Assembly: GCF_004210375.1 (NCBI RefSeq) | Contig: NC_134834.1 | Location: 41,134,264 to 41,198,263, forward strand | Length of the DNA: 64,000 bases | Source of the DNA: Tachypleus tridentatus | Taxonomy: Eukaryota; Arthropoda; Merostomata; Xiphosura; Limulidae | Direction: 5' to 3' | Part shown: piece after piece, positions 1 through 12,403 of the stretch | How the letters are laid out: every line of letters starts with the position of its first letter | Position numbering within the stretch: position 1 is the first letter of the stretch | Position numbers and translations under genes: made by a program | The notes under the pieces: generated by a model | Databases searched by the model: none | The model's input: the letters and a program-made list of their open reading frames with translations, nothing else | What the model was told of the DNA's origin: nothing

Positions 1-1
1 C

Positions 2-680
2 GTTTTCTTTGAACTTACACCCAGTTTATGTTCTGGAGATTTTCACTTCAACTTGGTGAAATATGGAAATTTACAAATTTAAATACGTATTGGTAATGTC
101 TTACCCAACATTATAAATGTTCTGAGATATTCATACTTTCATTGAATTTTAGAAATCGATGAGTCTAAAAACATTGTATCTGATGTCTGAAAAGAAACTG
201 AAATTTCGATCCTGAAGATGTATTAATGACATATTTGTTCCTCATTTTCTTGTGAAACATTTTCAAGTAAATACGTCCTTAATTACTGATTCTTAAACAT
301 CAGTCTTAACAGTAACAATGTTAACAATAGGCTACTGATATTTAGTACTTAGCATTATCTTCATACCATAAGTATAAATACAGTAATTAAAACCTATGTA
401 GGAGCGAAGTGTTCACAGTTGTTAGATGTAATAGGTGCAACGTGAGGGTTTTTTTTCGAAACTTGAGACTGTCATATACCTTTAAGGAAGCTAGTGACGA
501 AGATTTGCAATTTTTATGTAGAGTTTTTAAGTTGGAGAAGTTAAAACAATAGATAAAGAGAAGCATAAACTGTGAGAAACGGCAGCAGGATTTCAAGAGG
601 AGCTTAAGCTTTTACGTGCAAGAGATAAATCAGCTAACAGTGACTTTCAGGAAGGCAAAACAAACACTATTAAAGTAAAA
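2..680. repeat. Left arm of large inverted duplication, outer part
   Basis: This block matches the reverse complement of 60547-61225 nearly base for base. Examples are the first 20 or so bases of the window against 61201-61225, and 387-596 against 60631-60840, which differ at only a few positions. Similarity stops at the AGTAAAA at 674-680. In the right copy the sequence continues instead with what lies at 14066 in the left copy. The outer limit cannot be set because the window begins here. Confidence 0.9.
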
Positions 681-1090
681 AGTAATGAAGCTAGTTACAA
701 TGAGCCTTTTATGTTGAACCTGAAGAGCTATTGGATGGACAAAAACCAAAGGATCAGAGAAGGATATGGATGATAAGGAGTATATAGTTATAGATTATTC
801 CTTGAATAGACGTGTGTTGAATAACTAGCTTGTTAAAAGATGAGAAAAGAATGAGATCATGCTACCCAGTGGTATAGAAGAAGGATATAACTTATAACTG
901 ACAGAGCAGGAAATTTAATAGTGGGGACTTGCAGAGATACAGTTAGATATAGAAACGTTTAATGAAAAAAACCATAATTTGAGTTTAACAAATATGCTAC
1001 CAAACATTAACTGTGGTGATGAAGCTATAATTAGGTCACTAAGGATAAATATTAGGTTAAGGATGAGCAGATTTTCTGGTTAACGTATGA
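440..1090 (+). pseudogene. Degenerate gag-like coding remnant
   Basis: A stretch with coding-like composition but several stops and frame changes. The best piece is an open frame at 573-772 containing QEELKLLRARDKSANSD, charged and coiled-coil-like as in retroelement Gag proteins; another frame upstream reads EASDEDLQFLCRVFKLEKLKQ in part. The frame crosses 674-680, the point where the inverted copy at the right end loses homology. This suggests the left arrangement is ancestral and the right copy was deleted. No zinc knuckle or protease motif was found, so the Gag assignment is inference. It could instead be a decayed host coiled-coil protein. Confidence 0.3.
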
Positions 1091-1273
1091 GATCATTTCA
1101 GTGGAAGAAGAAGAGATTTATTGTAATTGTTGGTTTACATTTAGGTAGGGTAGGGGCAGGCTTGCTTACTAAGACTATATACTCAGCTATATGAGAAGAT
1201 TCAAATAAAGTCTAAACAATGGTAAGGACCACGAAAACTAAATGCAAAACGAGTAAGAAGGAAAGAAATGTTT

Positions 1274-1392
1274 TTTGTTTTTTTTAATTTCACGCAAAGC
1301 TACACATCAATGCTATTTGATGTGATGAGGATTCAAACACGTGACCATTGGATTACGAGTCGAGTGTCTTTACCACCTGGCTATGCCGGGCC
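1274..1392 (-). mobile_element. SINE family A, internally deleted, with TSD
   Basis: A minus-strand copy with the tRNA-like head at the right and the T-rich reverse of the tail at the left. The central body (about 125 bp) is missing. It is flanked by a 14-bp direct repeat GGAAAGAAATGTTT (1260-1273 and 1393-1406), the target-site duplication of L1-type retroposition. Confidence 0.85.
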
Positions 1393-1634
1393 GGAAAGAA
1401 ATGTTTAAGATATGTAATAAGCATAGAAGGATAATTTTCATTGTTATTGTAATACCAGAAGTAAAAGAAATGAAAAAAAATAACGGCACGGGTAGGAATT
1501 AACGATTTTCAGATAACGAGAATAATTGAAACATGCTTAATTATCGATGATTTTCATATCGAAGTTGTTTTGAAACATAGTTTTTCTGGCTATTTAATAG
1601 GGATGGAGTATTAAGTGGATAACAAAAGAGTGAC

Positions 1635-1681
1635 TTCGGATTACGAGTCGAACGCCTTAACACACTTGGCCATGCCGGGCC
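1635..1681 (-). mobile_element. SINE family A head fragment
   Basis: Only the tRNA-related 5' part remains, in reverse (GGCCATGCCGGGCC at its right end). It sits head to head with the longer plus-strand copy that starts 60 bp to the right. Confidence 0.75.
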
Positions 1682-1740
1682 TAAAGTACTTCCAACGACG
1701 TAAGGTGTGTTACAAAAATTAATCATTCAAATTCCTTTCT

Positions 1741-2012
1741 GGCCTGGTATGGCTAGGTGGTTAAGGCACTCGACTCGTAATGTGATGGTTGCGGGTTCGA
1801 ATCCCAGTCACACAAAACATGCTCGCCCTTTCAGCTGTGGTGGCGTTATAAAGTTACGCTCAATTCCACTATTCGTTGGTAAAAGAGTAGCCCAATAGTT
1901 GGCGGTGGGTGGTGACGACTAGTTGCCTTCCCTCTAGTCGTACACTGCTAAATTAGGGACAGCTAACGTAGATATATCTCGTGTAGCTTTTCGCGAAGAG
2001 TTACAATTGGGT
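1741..2012 (+). mobile_element. SINE family A, near full length
   Basis: The tRNA-like head has an A-box-like TGGCTAGGTGGTTAAGG and a B-box GGTTCGAATCC. The family body (CTATTCGTTGGTAAAAGAGTAGCCCAA region) and the tail with TGTAGCTTTTCGCGAA follow. The head is not a functional tRNA gene because the sequence continues for about 200 bp of conserved SINE body. Confidence 0.9.
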
Positions 2013-2030
2013 CTGTGTGGGACAAAATCA

Positions 2031-3207
2031 GAATACAAAATTATACAGGTGACTTTTTAATTTAGAATGTTTAAGCCATTAAGAGGGACCATTAGAACTG
2101 TAATACTGTATATTGGAAAGAAAATTTGGGGACACAAACCCAACAAGAAGTCGTTGTATTGACTATTTACAATTTTAAATGATTTTTTTATTTCACTTAG
2201 TAAATAATTTAAACCAACATAATATTTTAATTAACAGGAAGATAAAGTCCAAATCAGTTTAAATTTGTCATGTAATCCTATTAAATGATATTTATGCAGT
2301 AAAAGACTCTCAGGGCTCAAAAAGAAATACACGTGTCATGTGTGACTGTAAGGTTAGATACATGGGCAAAACTTTGCGCCAGTTGAAAGTTGATCTATGA
2401 GCACTTGCTGATAATGCGTAGATCTTTTGTTTGTTTGAATCGAGAAGATGAGCTATGTGTGCTGTGCCCACCATGGGTATCAAAACCCATTTTCTATTAT
2501 GTATGGAAATAAAGGTATGAAGTAGTGTTTAGTGATGTTTATTATTAATGTTATGAAGTATTCTTGAGTGGGTTCATGATGGGAAAACATCATGGTTTGT
2601 TCAAAGAAAAACCGACACAGCATTTTCGTAACGAAAGTTCGAAGTTATTTGAGTGACCTTCAGCCATGTTAAAAATTCGCAATCTTTCTATTAGAGTACG
2701 TTCCATAATTCTTTAGATATAGTTTCTAATCTTATGTATTATCAAGTTAGTCAAATAAGTTGACAATGAGTATCTAGCTGACATAAGATTGATCTATATC
2801 ACTGAGTGATGATGCGATATAAACATTCCAACTCAACCTGTTATATATATATTCATTAACTAATTCGACTAGCTATAACAACCTTTTTATTTTCTTTCAA
2901 TGTATCATGACATCTATGAATATTATAACAAATTTATGTTTAAAACAAAATGTTTAAGACCTTACGTTGATTTTGTTTATTAAAACTTGAAAAATATTTC
3001 ACAGAGTACTAAAGGGTAAGCATATAAGTACGTAAGTGGGTGTACAATAGAAAGTCACATATAAAAACACTAGTCAGGATACAAAATCGCTTTATATACT
3101 ATTTACAAATAATAATTCTATGAAAGATTTACTCTGCCGAGATTAATTATCAATTGTTACTTCGGTAAATGATTTAATTCATTTGTTTCATCTACTTTTC
3201 TTTTTAG
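2031..3207. other. Intergenic or intronic, mostly unannotated
   Basis: AT-rich sequence without a supported exon. A minus-strand SINE family B fragment (GCCCACCATGGGTATC region) lies at about 2430-2505. Nothing else recognisable. Confidence 0.5.
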
Positions 3208-3424
3208 GATGCGGTTAGGCATGTACATTACAAAACATTCCTTTATCTATGATTCATGTCTACCTGAGTAGTTCAGAAGCATCAAACAAAGAGAATGTGT
3301 CCCATGTTCTAAAGATTATTATTGCAATTATTTTAGATTCTATACCTGTTTATCTTGTCCAGAAAATCAATATACAATTCCAGGAGCTTCCTTACTGGAT
3401 GCATATGGAACTAAGTTTTATCAG
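3208..3424 (+). pseudogene. Cys-rich exon-like segment with in-frame TAG
   Basis: A 217-bp segment bounded by a strong acceptor (pyrimidine tract CTACTTTTCTTTTTAG) and a good donor (CAG|GTACTT). One frame, entered with one leftover base and left in phase 0, carries CVPCSKDYYC, TCLSCPENQY and GASLLDAYGTKFYQ. The cysteine spacing resembles the small Cys-rich modules of ephrin-receptor-like or GCC2/GCC3 repeats. That frame has one stop, TAG, about 20 codons in (after LPE), possibly a former CAG. It could be a decayed exon of an extracellular protein, or a live exon with a sequencing error. It does not join in phase with the exon at 5124 in that exon's long frame. Confidence 0.4.
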
Positions 3425-4356
3425 GTACTTATAATCACACTATGAACGACTTTATCTCAGTTATATTTACAAACTATATTGCTGTAAGTACTTAATTATG
3501 AAATAACTTTACAACTCCTCATCAGTATCATTGACAAGTAATGTTATTTATGTAATTCTGTATTATCCCCTTCGTATATAGCGAATTAAGAAAGTTACAC
3601 TCTGACCATAATATGAAGTTCATGTAAGTGACACGTTTCTACTATTCATACAAATTATTCTTTTATAATTTTAATCTTTGGCATCCCTGATTCTATTTTA
3701 TGTTGTTGTTTTTTTTAAACAGAGGTTTGACCGGTTTTTGTTTTGATTTCCTTTATCAGTTACATTTAAGGTTTTATTTTCTCTTTGTTTTTTTAGCCTT
3801 ATTCTCACTTTTGTTATTTTTGTTTTTAGAGTTTCTTGCTAATTTTCTCCGACTTTTCTGTTTGTTGCTTAAAAATATGTTTATATTTCATAGCAATTTG
3901 AATAATACGTTCTCACAATACAGAGGGTAACGTGCTGTGACGAGGACTTAAATAGTACCAAAATGGTACGGTTTGAAACGTCTTTAATATATTTCTTTTT
4001 TCTAAACAAATAATACTAACGACACTTCATAATGAAAATATTTATTCATTAACAAAAAAAAGTTAAAAAATTATACTAATGATTTCATTTCAGTACCCGT
4101 AATAGTATAGATGGCGCTACTTTCATTTCTAATTGCGACAGTGGGAATACCACTTTTAATATGCTTATTGGGCTAAGTATAATATTTCTGTTGTTTATTG
4201 TTGGGTACAGAGCCATCTAATGGGATAGAACTCTTAATCGTACTGTTATTCACCTTCAAGTTTACAACTAGTTGGTTGGGCGGGTTATAGTTTAGAAACA
4301 CTAAAATGTACCTAACATTTATTATCACGATTTTTAAATTGATTTCGTATAATGAA

Positions 4357-4626
4357 TGGCCAAGCGTGTTAAGGCGTGCGACTCGTAATCTGAGGGTCAC
4401 GGGTTCGCATCCCCGTCGCGCCAAACATGCTCGCCCTTTCAGCCGTGGGGGCGTTATAATGTGACGGTCAATCCCACTATTCGTTGGTAAAAGAGTAACC
4501 CAAGAGTTGGCGGTGGGTGGTGATAACTAGCTGCCTTCCCTCTCGTCTTACACTGCTAAATTAGGGACGGCTAGCACAGATAGCCCTCGAGTAGCTTTGT
4601 GCGAAATTCAAAAACAAATAAAACAA
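4357..4626 (+). mobile_element. SINE family A with TSD
   Basis: Starts at TGGCCAAGCG within the A-box region, so it lacks the first dozen bases of the family. It has the B-box GGTTCGCATCC, the whole body and a CAAAAACAAATAAAA tail. A 12-bp target-site duplication TCGTATAATGAA flanks it (4345-4356, 4627-4638). Confidence 0.92.
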
Positions 4627-5123
4627 TCGTATAATGAAAATTTGCAATGGTACTTATGATTTTTATACCAATTAAATGTTTCTAAAATGTAAAAGGCTTC
4701 CGACTTAGAAATGTGTGAACGTTCAGAAGCATGAAATTCTTAACTAGTACTTACAACAGGCAAAATAATTTAAGTTTAACTGCTAATTATCAATGTTGTT
4801 TAGATTTACTAAATAGCTGATTAAATCGTTTAATATAGAATTCATATTTTCATATTTATTTCTTTATTGCCTTAATCTAGGATCTAATTTAAATTTTTCT
4901 TCGAATAATAAACATTTGTGATGTTGATCAAAGCGAATAAGAATCCTGTCATAAAACGCACTCGCTCGCCAGTGTTTTAATATAGTACTGTAATGTTATA
5001 ACGACGTTAACGGTTGACATGCTGGATTAAAATTGCTCCTACTTGTCGCTGGTTTCAACTTATTTTTAATATAAATGTATATCTACAAACGTATTCAGCA
5101 AAATTTTATCTTTTTTCTTTTAG

Positions 5124-5268
5124 TATTATAGTTTTGAAGCGGAGAGGAATAAACAAGGATTATCTGGAATATCCACAAATTGAATATTCTAATGTAAAAC
5201 CCGACGAAATTGAAGAAAAAACTACAAGAGAAGCCACAACAAAAATGTTTCAAGAACATACGACATGA
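5124..5268 (+). CDS. Candidate terminal coding exon, unknown gene
   Basis: A very strong acceptor (TTTATCTTTTTTCTTTTAG) is followed by an open frame of 48 codons to a TGA. It is entered with one leftover base and begins IIVLKRRGINKDYLEY. The predicted C-terminus is hydrophilic and rich in Glu, Lys and Thr (KPDEIEEKTTREATTKM). A basic KRRG directly after aliphatic residues could follow a membrane segment encoded in an earlier exon. I do not recognise the protein. An open run this long has a modest chance of arising randomly in AT-rich DNA, so the splice site carries much of the support. No upstream exon with the right phase was found. Confidence 0.4.
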
Positions 5269-7137
5269 GTGTTAAAAACATATGGTTTAAGGTGCTGTTA
5301 AACAATATTTGTGTTTGAAAATTATGCAATTAACACAGAAATGTAGTTTTACTTTTGTTTGTTTGTTGTGAAGTATAAAGCTACACAATGGGATAATAGT
5401 GTTCTCTCCACTACCGGTAATAAAAATCAGTTTCAACGTTATAAGTCTTCAGACTTAACACTGAGGTACTGGAAGAGAAACTTAGTTTGAAAGCGAAAAT
5501 TGTTATTTCTTCCTGTAAAACGAATTTTCTATAATTTCATTTTTTCTGAATTGTGTTTTTGGTTTACGTACAACTCTGTATAAAAGTTTGGAGTGTCCTG
5601 GTGATTAGTGCACTACAAACACGAAGTCGAACCCCACCATTGAACAACGACGATCAATATCACATTCGTTAGTCAAGAGTAACCCATGTCTAGTTTTGGT
5701 ATTTCAAAATTAGGGACGAATAACGGAGATAACTTTAGCTTTGTACGAAATTCAACAATAGCAACAAAAGCAATAGCTAGCCAATAATACCCGCCACAAA
5801 CGCTTGAGCTACTATAATCAAATTATAGGATTTTACTGGCATTCTTATAACACACATTTAGACCGAAAACGTAGAGAGTAAACTCACAGTAACGGAATTT
5901 GAGCTATGGACCCATTCTAACTGCTAAGCTACGCTGGACAAATTGCTGGAGAAACATAATAATATCCTTATGCTCTAATTAAGCAGTAAATCTACTGACC
6001 TATCAAATATAGATCACCGACAGAGTGAATTCTGGAAAACATATATTTTATAATTATTGCACTTATATTTGAAATATATGTATATGCATATTGAATTTAT
6101 ATTGAAATTTAAATATACAACCTTAAAACTGTTGTTGTCGAATGTTAATCCGTTGTTCTGAAAGAATTTCAAATTTCACTCCATGACTTTAAGGAATTAG
6201 TTGATTAACGTATGTATCTATTATATTTTAGTGACAAGTAAAAGAGACAAATATGTTTTACAGTCTCAGATATACATATGAACTTTAACTCAGTTTCAGG
6301 ACAGAAGCTAGAGTTTGTATTATGTCAGTCGTCAATCCTATATTACAAGTTCTGATGAACCAGATGATTAACGGTTTTTCTTTTCGGTTGTCACTTACCT
6401 AAAGTGCATTTAGCTTTAAATTTAAGTTGGACGTAAATTAATATTGAAAATCATCATTAGCTTTGAAAATAATTCAACAATAATAATTTTTGTTCTTTAT
6501 TTTTATATATTCATCGATGCACTCTTAAATTCTAAAAATGACCCAACGTTATATATTTATATCCAGGACAGATTGATATTTACATTAAATATTGCTTTGA
6601 GAAAATACAAAGAAACTACACTGATTCATTAAAATGGCACGAGTTTAATGTATTACCAACATTAAGATTAATATATTTGAGCAACTTAATCACGAGTGTT
6701 TCTTTTCCCACATAAAGATATTGATTATTTTATGAAACCAACATTGTTTTAGGAAAATATATTACCAATATATCTAGTAAAACACTACAATATCTGACTC
6801 TTTGTTTCTTCTTTTATTAATTTCTTCTACTGCTATTTTGACATTAATTGTTACTCTTCAGGAAATAGGTTTAATGAGAATTTATGACAAACAATAATAC
6901 AAATACTGTTTTTGAACTAAACATAAATAATATGAAATAAATTTATATACTTTTCAAATATACAAACATAATACAGTCCATGTATAAACTGAGTACATTA
7001 CAAATGTTAAAAATAAATATAATTATTCAATATACTTTCCTTTTTAAATTAAGATGTTATTCTAATCATTCTTTTCCCTATAATAAAAATATAAATGTAA
7101 TTTATTTATCATACAATTTGCTTACTTTTTCTTCTCT
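5269..7137. other. Intergenic, with one eroded SINE
   Basis: At about 5592-5757 lies a very diverged, shortened family A SINE (AGTCGAACCCC, CATTCGTTAGTCAAGAGTAACCCA and AATTAGGGACG are recognisable). The rest is AT-rich sequence with no supported exon. Confidence 0.55.
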
Positions 7138-7326
7138 GGTTTGTTTTGAATTTCGCGCAAAACTACACGAGGGCTAATTTTTTTTACCAACGAATAATGG
7201 GATTGACCATCACATTATAATGCCCTCACGGCTAAAAGGGCGAGTATGTTCGGTGCGACGGGCATTCGAACCCGCGACCCTCGGATTGCGAGTCGTGTGC
7301 CTTAACCACCTTGCCATGCGAGGCCC
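7138..7326 (-). mobile_element. SINE family A, internally deleted, with TSD
   Basis: A reverse copy that lacks about 100 bp between the tail (GCGCAAAACTACACGAGGGCTA) and the TACCAACGAATAATGGG body segment. It is flanked by the 11-bp direct repeat TTTTCTTCTCT (7127-7137, 7327-7337). Confidence 0.85.
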
Positions 7327-7449
7327 TTTTCTTCTCTATAAGTGTTATTAACTGTTTTTACAGGTTTATCACAAACAGTTTCTTCTACCCTCTTACTACT
7401 AGTTACTTAAAATGCCGACAAAACTTAATCGAGTTATTTATTTTTGAAG

Positions 7450-7552
7450 TTGAGCACAACACTACGCAAATGTTTAACTCTGCTTTGCCCACCACGCGTA
7501 TCGAAACCAGATATCTAGCATTGTAAATACACAGACATACTGCTGTGTCACT
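7450..7552 (-). mobile_element. SINE family B, reverse copy
   Basis: Recognised by GCCCACCACGCGTATCGAAACC (reverse of the B-box region) and the reversed head ACATACTGCTGTGTCACT. Its tail is eroded. Confidence 0.65.
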
Positions 7553-7859
7553 ATGATTCCAAAAAAATTAAAAATATTTTCAAAAAGTCATTTTATATTT
7601 TACATTACATTCCCAAAAGGGAAAGAAATGAAAATATGGCTGTGTTAGAATTTTATATTTTATCAAGATACATTGATAAAAATATTCACTAGCATATAAT
7701 GGGCTATTTACCAATTATGTAATATGAAATTAATGTAAATTTATTATTTTCTTAAATTATCCGTTTCACCAGTTAACCACATATGATCATAATTTACGCA
7801 CCTTGAACTATATATTACGTTTTTTAGGATTGTAATTAAACCTAAATTACATAATTTAA

Positions 7860-8082
7860 ATTTCGAATCCCCGTCGCACGAACATACTCGCCCTTTCAGC
7901 CGTAGGGGCGTTATATTGTGACGGTCAATCCCACTATTCGTTGGTAAAAGAGTAGCCCAAGAGATGGCGGTGGGTGGTGATGACTAGCTGCCTTTCCTCT
8001 AGTCTTACACTGCTAAATTAGGGACGGCTAGCGCAGATAGTCCTCGAGTAGCTTTGCGCGAAATAAAAAACAAACAAACAAA
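7860..8082 (+). mobile_element. SINE family A, 5' truncated
   Basis: Begins at the B-box (TTCGAATCCCCGTCGCACG), so the A-box half is missing. The body is complete and ends in (CAAA)n. A near-repeat of TAAATTACAT lies on both sides, about 10 bp outside the 5' end. Confidence 0.88.
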
Positions 8083-8479
8083 CATAAATTACATGCTAGA
8101 TTCTCAGAAGAAAATTCACTATACGGCAGTAAACAGTTTTTAAACGAATCTTGAAAACATTAAAAGTTTAAACATTTAAAATTAATTAGTATTCCTCTGT
8201 GCAACAAATGTTTTTATGATCTGAATGTATTGATATTTTCCATTTAAAAAGTCTTTGTTTTAATAATATTCACAAACGTGATTAATTTTCGGTGGCATTA
8301 CATTACCTACACACTACGTAACATGCCACATAACGTTAAAGTGCAGTTCGGATACTCTCTGCTCCACTTGTATTAACTGTGATTGTCAAGTGACTTGCTG
8401 ATTTGCATATTCAAATCGTACATTTGCCTGAAAATCATCGATGATGAATTAGCATTTAAAGTTCTCAAAAAATTGCAGG

Positions 8480-8590
8480 ACTAGTGTCACAGCGGTATGT
8501 CTGCGGACAAATACTGCTGAAGACTTCGATTCGCAACTTGTGGTAGGCAGTACCTAGATAACTCTTTGTGGAGCTTTGTGTTTAACAAAA
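8480..8590 (+). mobile_element. SINE family B, diverged
   Basis: CACAGCGGTATGTCTGCGGAC at the head and GGAGCTTTGTG near the end identify a decayed family B copy. Confidence 0.65.
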
Positions 8591-8755
8591 AACATTTCAG
8601 AGTTGTCAATTTGTTTTTGCGTATGATATAATAAGGGATTGTAATACTAACTTCTCAGCTGATGAAAGCAGAAACTCATGTACGAAACGCGTCTTAGAGG
8701 TTAAGTGAAATGTTAGTATCAGTTTTACCTGAAAATTAATAATGACACGTTATTG

Positions 8756-8774
8756 TTTTTTTTTTTTTTTTTTT
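8756..8774. repeat. Poly-T run
   Basis: An uninterrupted T homopolymer. No adjoining SINE body explains it. Confidence 0.9.
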
Positions 8775-9084
8775 AACAGCCACAATGTTACTGCAACTGA
8801 TATTAACAAAAGTAAGAAAATTTGATACTAAACTTGCATTAATGTCTATTACTTAGTTGTTTGTGCTTGTTAAACATAAGAACGCTATAAAATTAAAAAA
8901 GCAAATGATAAAAAATAACAAGCGTAAATCCAAACCTTCAGGCAGCCTATTTATAACTTAAGAACAAGGAGACATAAACACTAGACACAGTTCTTTATCT
9001 TTAATCACTAAGCAAATATTTATTCAAACACTTAATTTTCTCTCACTGAACCTTAACTAAACAATAACTTTTAAATAAATTAAA

Positions 9085-9191
9085 GTTCGTGGACTTACAA
9101 CGCTAAAAACCGGATTTAGATACCCGTGGTGGGCAGAGCACAGATAGCCCATTGTGTAGCTTTGTGCTTATTTCAAAACAACAACGTCAAC
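9085..9191 (+). mobile_element. SINE family B, 5' truncated, with TSD
   Basis: Starts inside the head (GGACTTACAACGCTAAAAACC), carries the B-box-like region (TACCCGTGGTGGGCAGAGC) and ends in a CAACAACG-type tail. The 12-bp target-site duplication AAATAAATTAAA flanks it (9073-9084, 9192-9203). Confidence 0.88.
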
Positions 9192-9203
9192 AAATAAATT
9201 AAA

Positions 9204-12200
9204 ATTAAATATTGTAATTATGTTAAATATTTTTAAACGTTACAGATAAAACTATCTGTTTTATTATTGGCTTTAATAACCAATTTTTACCCTTTCTTTT
9301 TAGTGCAACATCAAATTGAGGCCCTGATTAAATAAAAAGTCCAATGATAACTATGTGAGTACGCGTAATGTACTTCCAACATTCAATCATTGTACATGAA
9401 TAGGTATCTACATTTCTCTTATAACGATATATCTCACAAAGTATATATGTATTTTTACCCGTATAGACGGTCAAATATGAATACTTAAGCCTGTTTTGTT
9501 TAACATGAGATCCTGTCAAAATGTTGTTAAATTTAGTCCGAAAGTTATACCCATGGATATGGCAGATCACCTTAAATGTCCAATTACCAACATCATAGAC
9601 TACCTAATCTCTAGTATAAAGATTTGTAAAACATTAGATATTAAAAGAGAAAGAACATACTGATACAAATACTACATTAGCAGAAAAGTGTAAAAATGTT
9701 AAAACAATAAGATGTGAGAGAAAAACGATAAAAAAACCAGAAGTTTTCCACGTCAGTCTAACTAATAGCATACATTCGTTTAATTTAGCATAAAAATCAC
9801 TGGAGTCTAGAAACTTCTCTTCAAAAGTGATATTCATACGTTTTGTTGCTTCAAACTCTAATGGGTAAAGCACTAGACTATTGGATAGGACATCAAACTT
9901 TCTTACCAGAAGACCTGAAATTGAATTTTCACTGCAGCAATACAGAAAGTATTTCTCTTAAAGAAATTTTTCTTGAAAACGTCAGCAGATAAAGTGACAA
10001 AATATATGGAACAAGCAATACGAAGCAGTTGTAACCGAAAAAGAAAATGTAAGGCCTATCAAGTAAATAATCATTGGGAAACTGTTATTTGAATCTACTG
10101 TTAGGGCAAATTTAAGATGTAATCAAATTATTATCACAGACGACAACTTTCTTTGGATTATATATATGTTTTTAAACTGATGCGTCGTGATTAAGAACAA
10201 AAGATTTACTAAACTTCAGGTCCTTTGTTAACAGTTTGGGATCCCTTAGTGTAATACGAATGTCACATTTCAGAAATAATACCCCTAGTATTATGTGCTA
10301 ATATTTTAACAATGGTTGTTGGGTGATCCTAGTCCGCTGTATGTAAGATATAAAAGTGATTAGCTGCATGGTATTTGATGTATAAGTGAACATAACATTG
10401 AGTCGATTATATATCAGGATTTCTAAACTGAATCAAAATAATTTCTAACAAACAAGAGTATCATTTCAAAAAAATATTATGTGCATGAAGGTGGGTAGGT
10501 TGGTGTACACAGGCTGGTGTGGGTAAGTTGGTCTCGCATAAGCCCCTCTCCCCAAATGATCTAGTTCTAGAGCCTGTCTCTACGACGCATTTTGCGTGTC
10601 TCTATTAAATCGACATTTGAACAATAAAGACACCAATAAAAAGCACATTAGTAAAATATACAAATTAAAAAAATATCAGTTGAATAGGTGTTACCATAAA
10701 GTATAAAATGTACATTTTATATGTAAATATCAATTTAATATGGCATATAAATTACAAATATATCAGTTTAATAGCTTGTACTACGGCACATATACTACAA
10801 AGATGTTTGAAAAAATATTTCTATAAATATTTATAGGATTTATAGGATAAATATTTAATAAGGAGCAATTTGGATAAAATTTTTAGATTTTAGTGGTATT
10901 ATAAGGATTCTACTATGGAACAGAATAATTTGACAGTGTTTTATATAAAAGAAGCAACTACTCTCATTACTAAACAAAAGCAAAAACAGAAAGAATCACA
11001 TATAATCTATGAATAATATATGTTCAGATATTTAATATGGTTTTGAAATAATTGATCACGCAGCTTTTAAAATGAATAAAATGCATATGTAATAAGAAAT
11101 TAGAAAAAAAAAATTTGCTGGTGGACGGCGTTTGCTCCGCACTGAGTGCCCAAAAGAACATTGCAATTAGCAGTTTTTGTCAATTTTAAGGGGGTAGTGT
11201 TTTAGAATTATTACGCATTACAATTTATCGCGGCCAAGCCCTCAATTTTTATGTTACGTATTTAAAACAGTCGGAAATTTTAATTTTAATTGAAAAATTA
11301 ATCAAATATTTATAAGTATTAAATTTATGATATTTACCAAAAAGATTGATACAATTTTCTTTTTTTTTATTTTAATATACATAGAAAGGACAACTCATAA
11401 TAACAATCATTACAAATAGTTTACAAACTCACAAACAACATTCAATCCTCTGTCTGCTCTGGAACTGAATATTTTATCGATGGGCCACGACGAGCAAATA
11501 AATCCTGAGTTTATATTGTTATACCTCGCTTAAGCTATCTCTTCTTGGCTGGCATCATACTGCATACAGGCTGATTTTTGCCAATGAAGATATTTAATAT
11601 TCTCGCAGAAGATGAGCAGTTTGTAATATTGGAAATCTATAAACATTCTTCGTCAAATTCGGTACTTTTCCGATTAATAAACGTTTGTCACACTTATAGC
11701 TTCTGCAGCTTATAGTATATAGTAGCTGTAGCGACCAACAATATAGAATATTGGCGCGTTGGTTTGAACAGATTAATGCGATATTCTCGAATGTTAAACA
11801 ATGGTCGAAAACACTTTAGCGTTTCATGAAACAAACTTTGTCCACTTTTACTCTCAAAAACCTTCTACAAGTTTAGATTTTAGAATTGTGGCTGTTAGCG
11901 AAAGAAAAGGTATATGTGTTATAATTAAATAGACTATATTAAAGACAATACCAGGAAAAGATCCACGTTACATCGCCTTCACACACTCACACACACACAC
12001 ACCCACCTCAAGTCCCTATTAGTAAAGTTTCTGTGGTCTATAATTTTAGTTTACGTAAACGCATAAAATAAAGAAAGAAAAAGTAATGTAGTTTACCGTG
12101 ATACTAATCAATTAGTACTTGTTATTCCTGTTATTATGTGCTCATGTTTCTCTTATTGGTCAGAAGTGTACAGCTTAAAATGTACGGTGTTGGTGTTAAG

Positions 12201-12252
12201 AGTTAAGGAGAATCTGTAATCAGTTCGTTATAACGAGAAACCCACTTGAAAT
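9204..12252. other. Long intergenic stretch, no supported gene
   Basis: No exon with convincing splice sites. A GC-richer patch at about 10480-10620 contains short imperfect repeats of GGTTGGTGT/GCTGGTGTGGGT. A second GC-rich patch at 11115-11260 (GGTGGACGGCGTTTGCTCC, CGCGGCCAAGCCCTC) stands out from its AT-rich surroundings and may be a worn transposon piece. A minus-strand open frame at 9634-9873 has hydrophobic residues but no splice or family signal. A CA/AC microsatellite lies at 11980-12003. Confidence 0.45.
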
Positions 12253-12403
12253 AAAAATGTATCTCAGGACGGCTGGTATTAGTATTAACACTTTTACTGA
12301 GGTCATCTTCAGGTTAACAAAACCTAAAAAGATCGAAACGTTGTTCTCTGCTTTATTGGTAAAAGTGTTAATACCCATATCACCCGTCCTGAGACACATT
12401 TTT
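12253..12403. mobile_element. Small fold-back element
   Basis: Two inverted half-copies of one sequence, about 40-45 bp each (AAAAATGTATCTCAGGACGG at the left, its reverse complement with few changes at the right). They flank a centre with CATCTTCAGGTTAAC and AAGATCGAAACGTTG. A related sequence recurs at 63130-63225. The GAAACGTTG and CATCTTCAGG motifs resemble terminal regions of Penelope-like or related retroelements, which is an inference. Confidence 0.65.

Noticed and set aside
387..596. 69-codon minus-strand open frame, conserved at 60631-60840
   Set aside because: Conservation only reflects the recent inverted duplication. The plus strand carries the more protein-like, Gag-like reading.
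1741..1815. Functional tRNA gene
   Set aside because: A- and B-boxes are present, but the sequence continues into the conserved SINE body, and the same head recurs in many copies with target duplications.
9634..9873. Hydrophobic minus-strand frame as a membrane-protein exon
   Set aside because: No convincing splice sites or family resemblance; length is within chance for this region.
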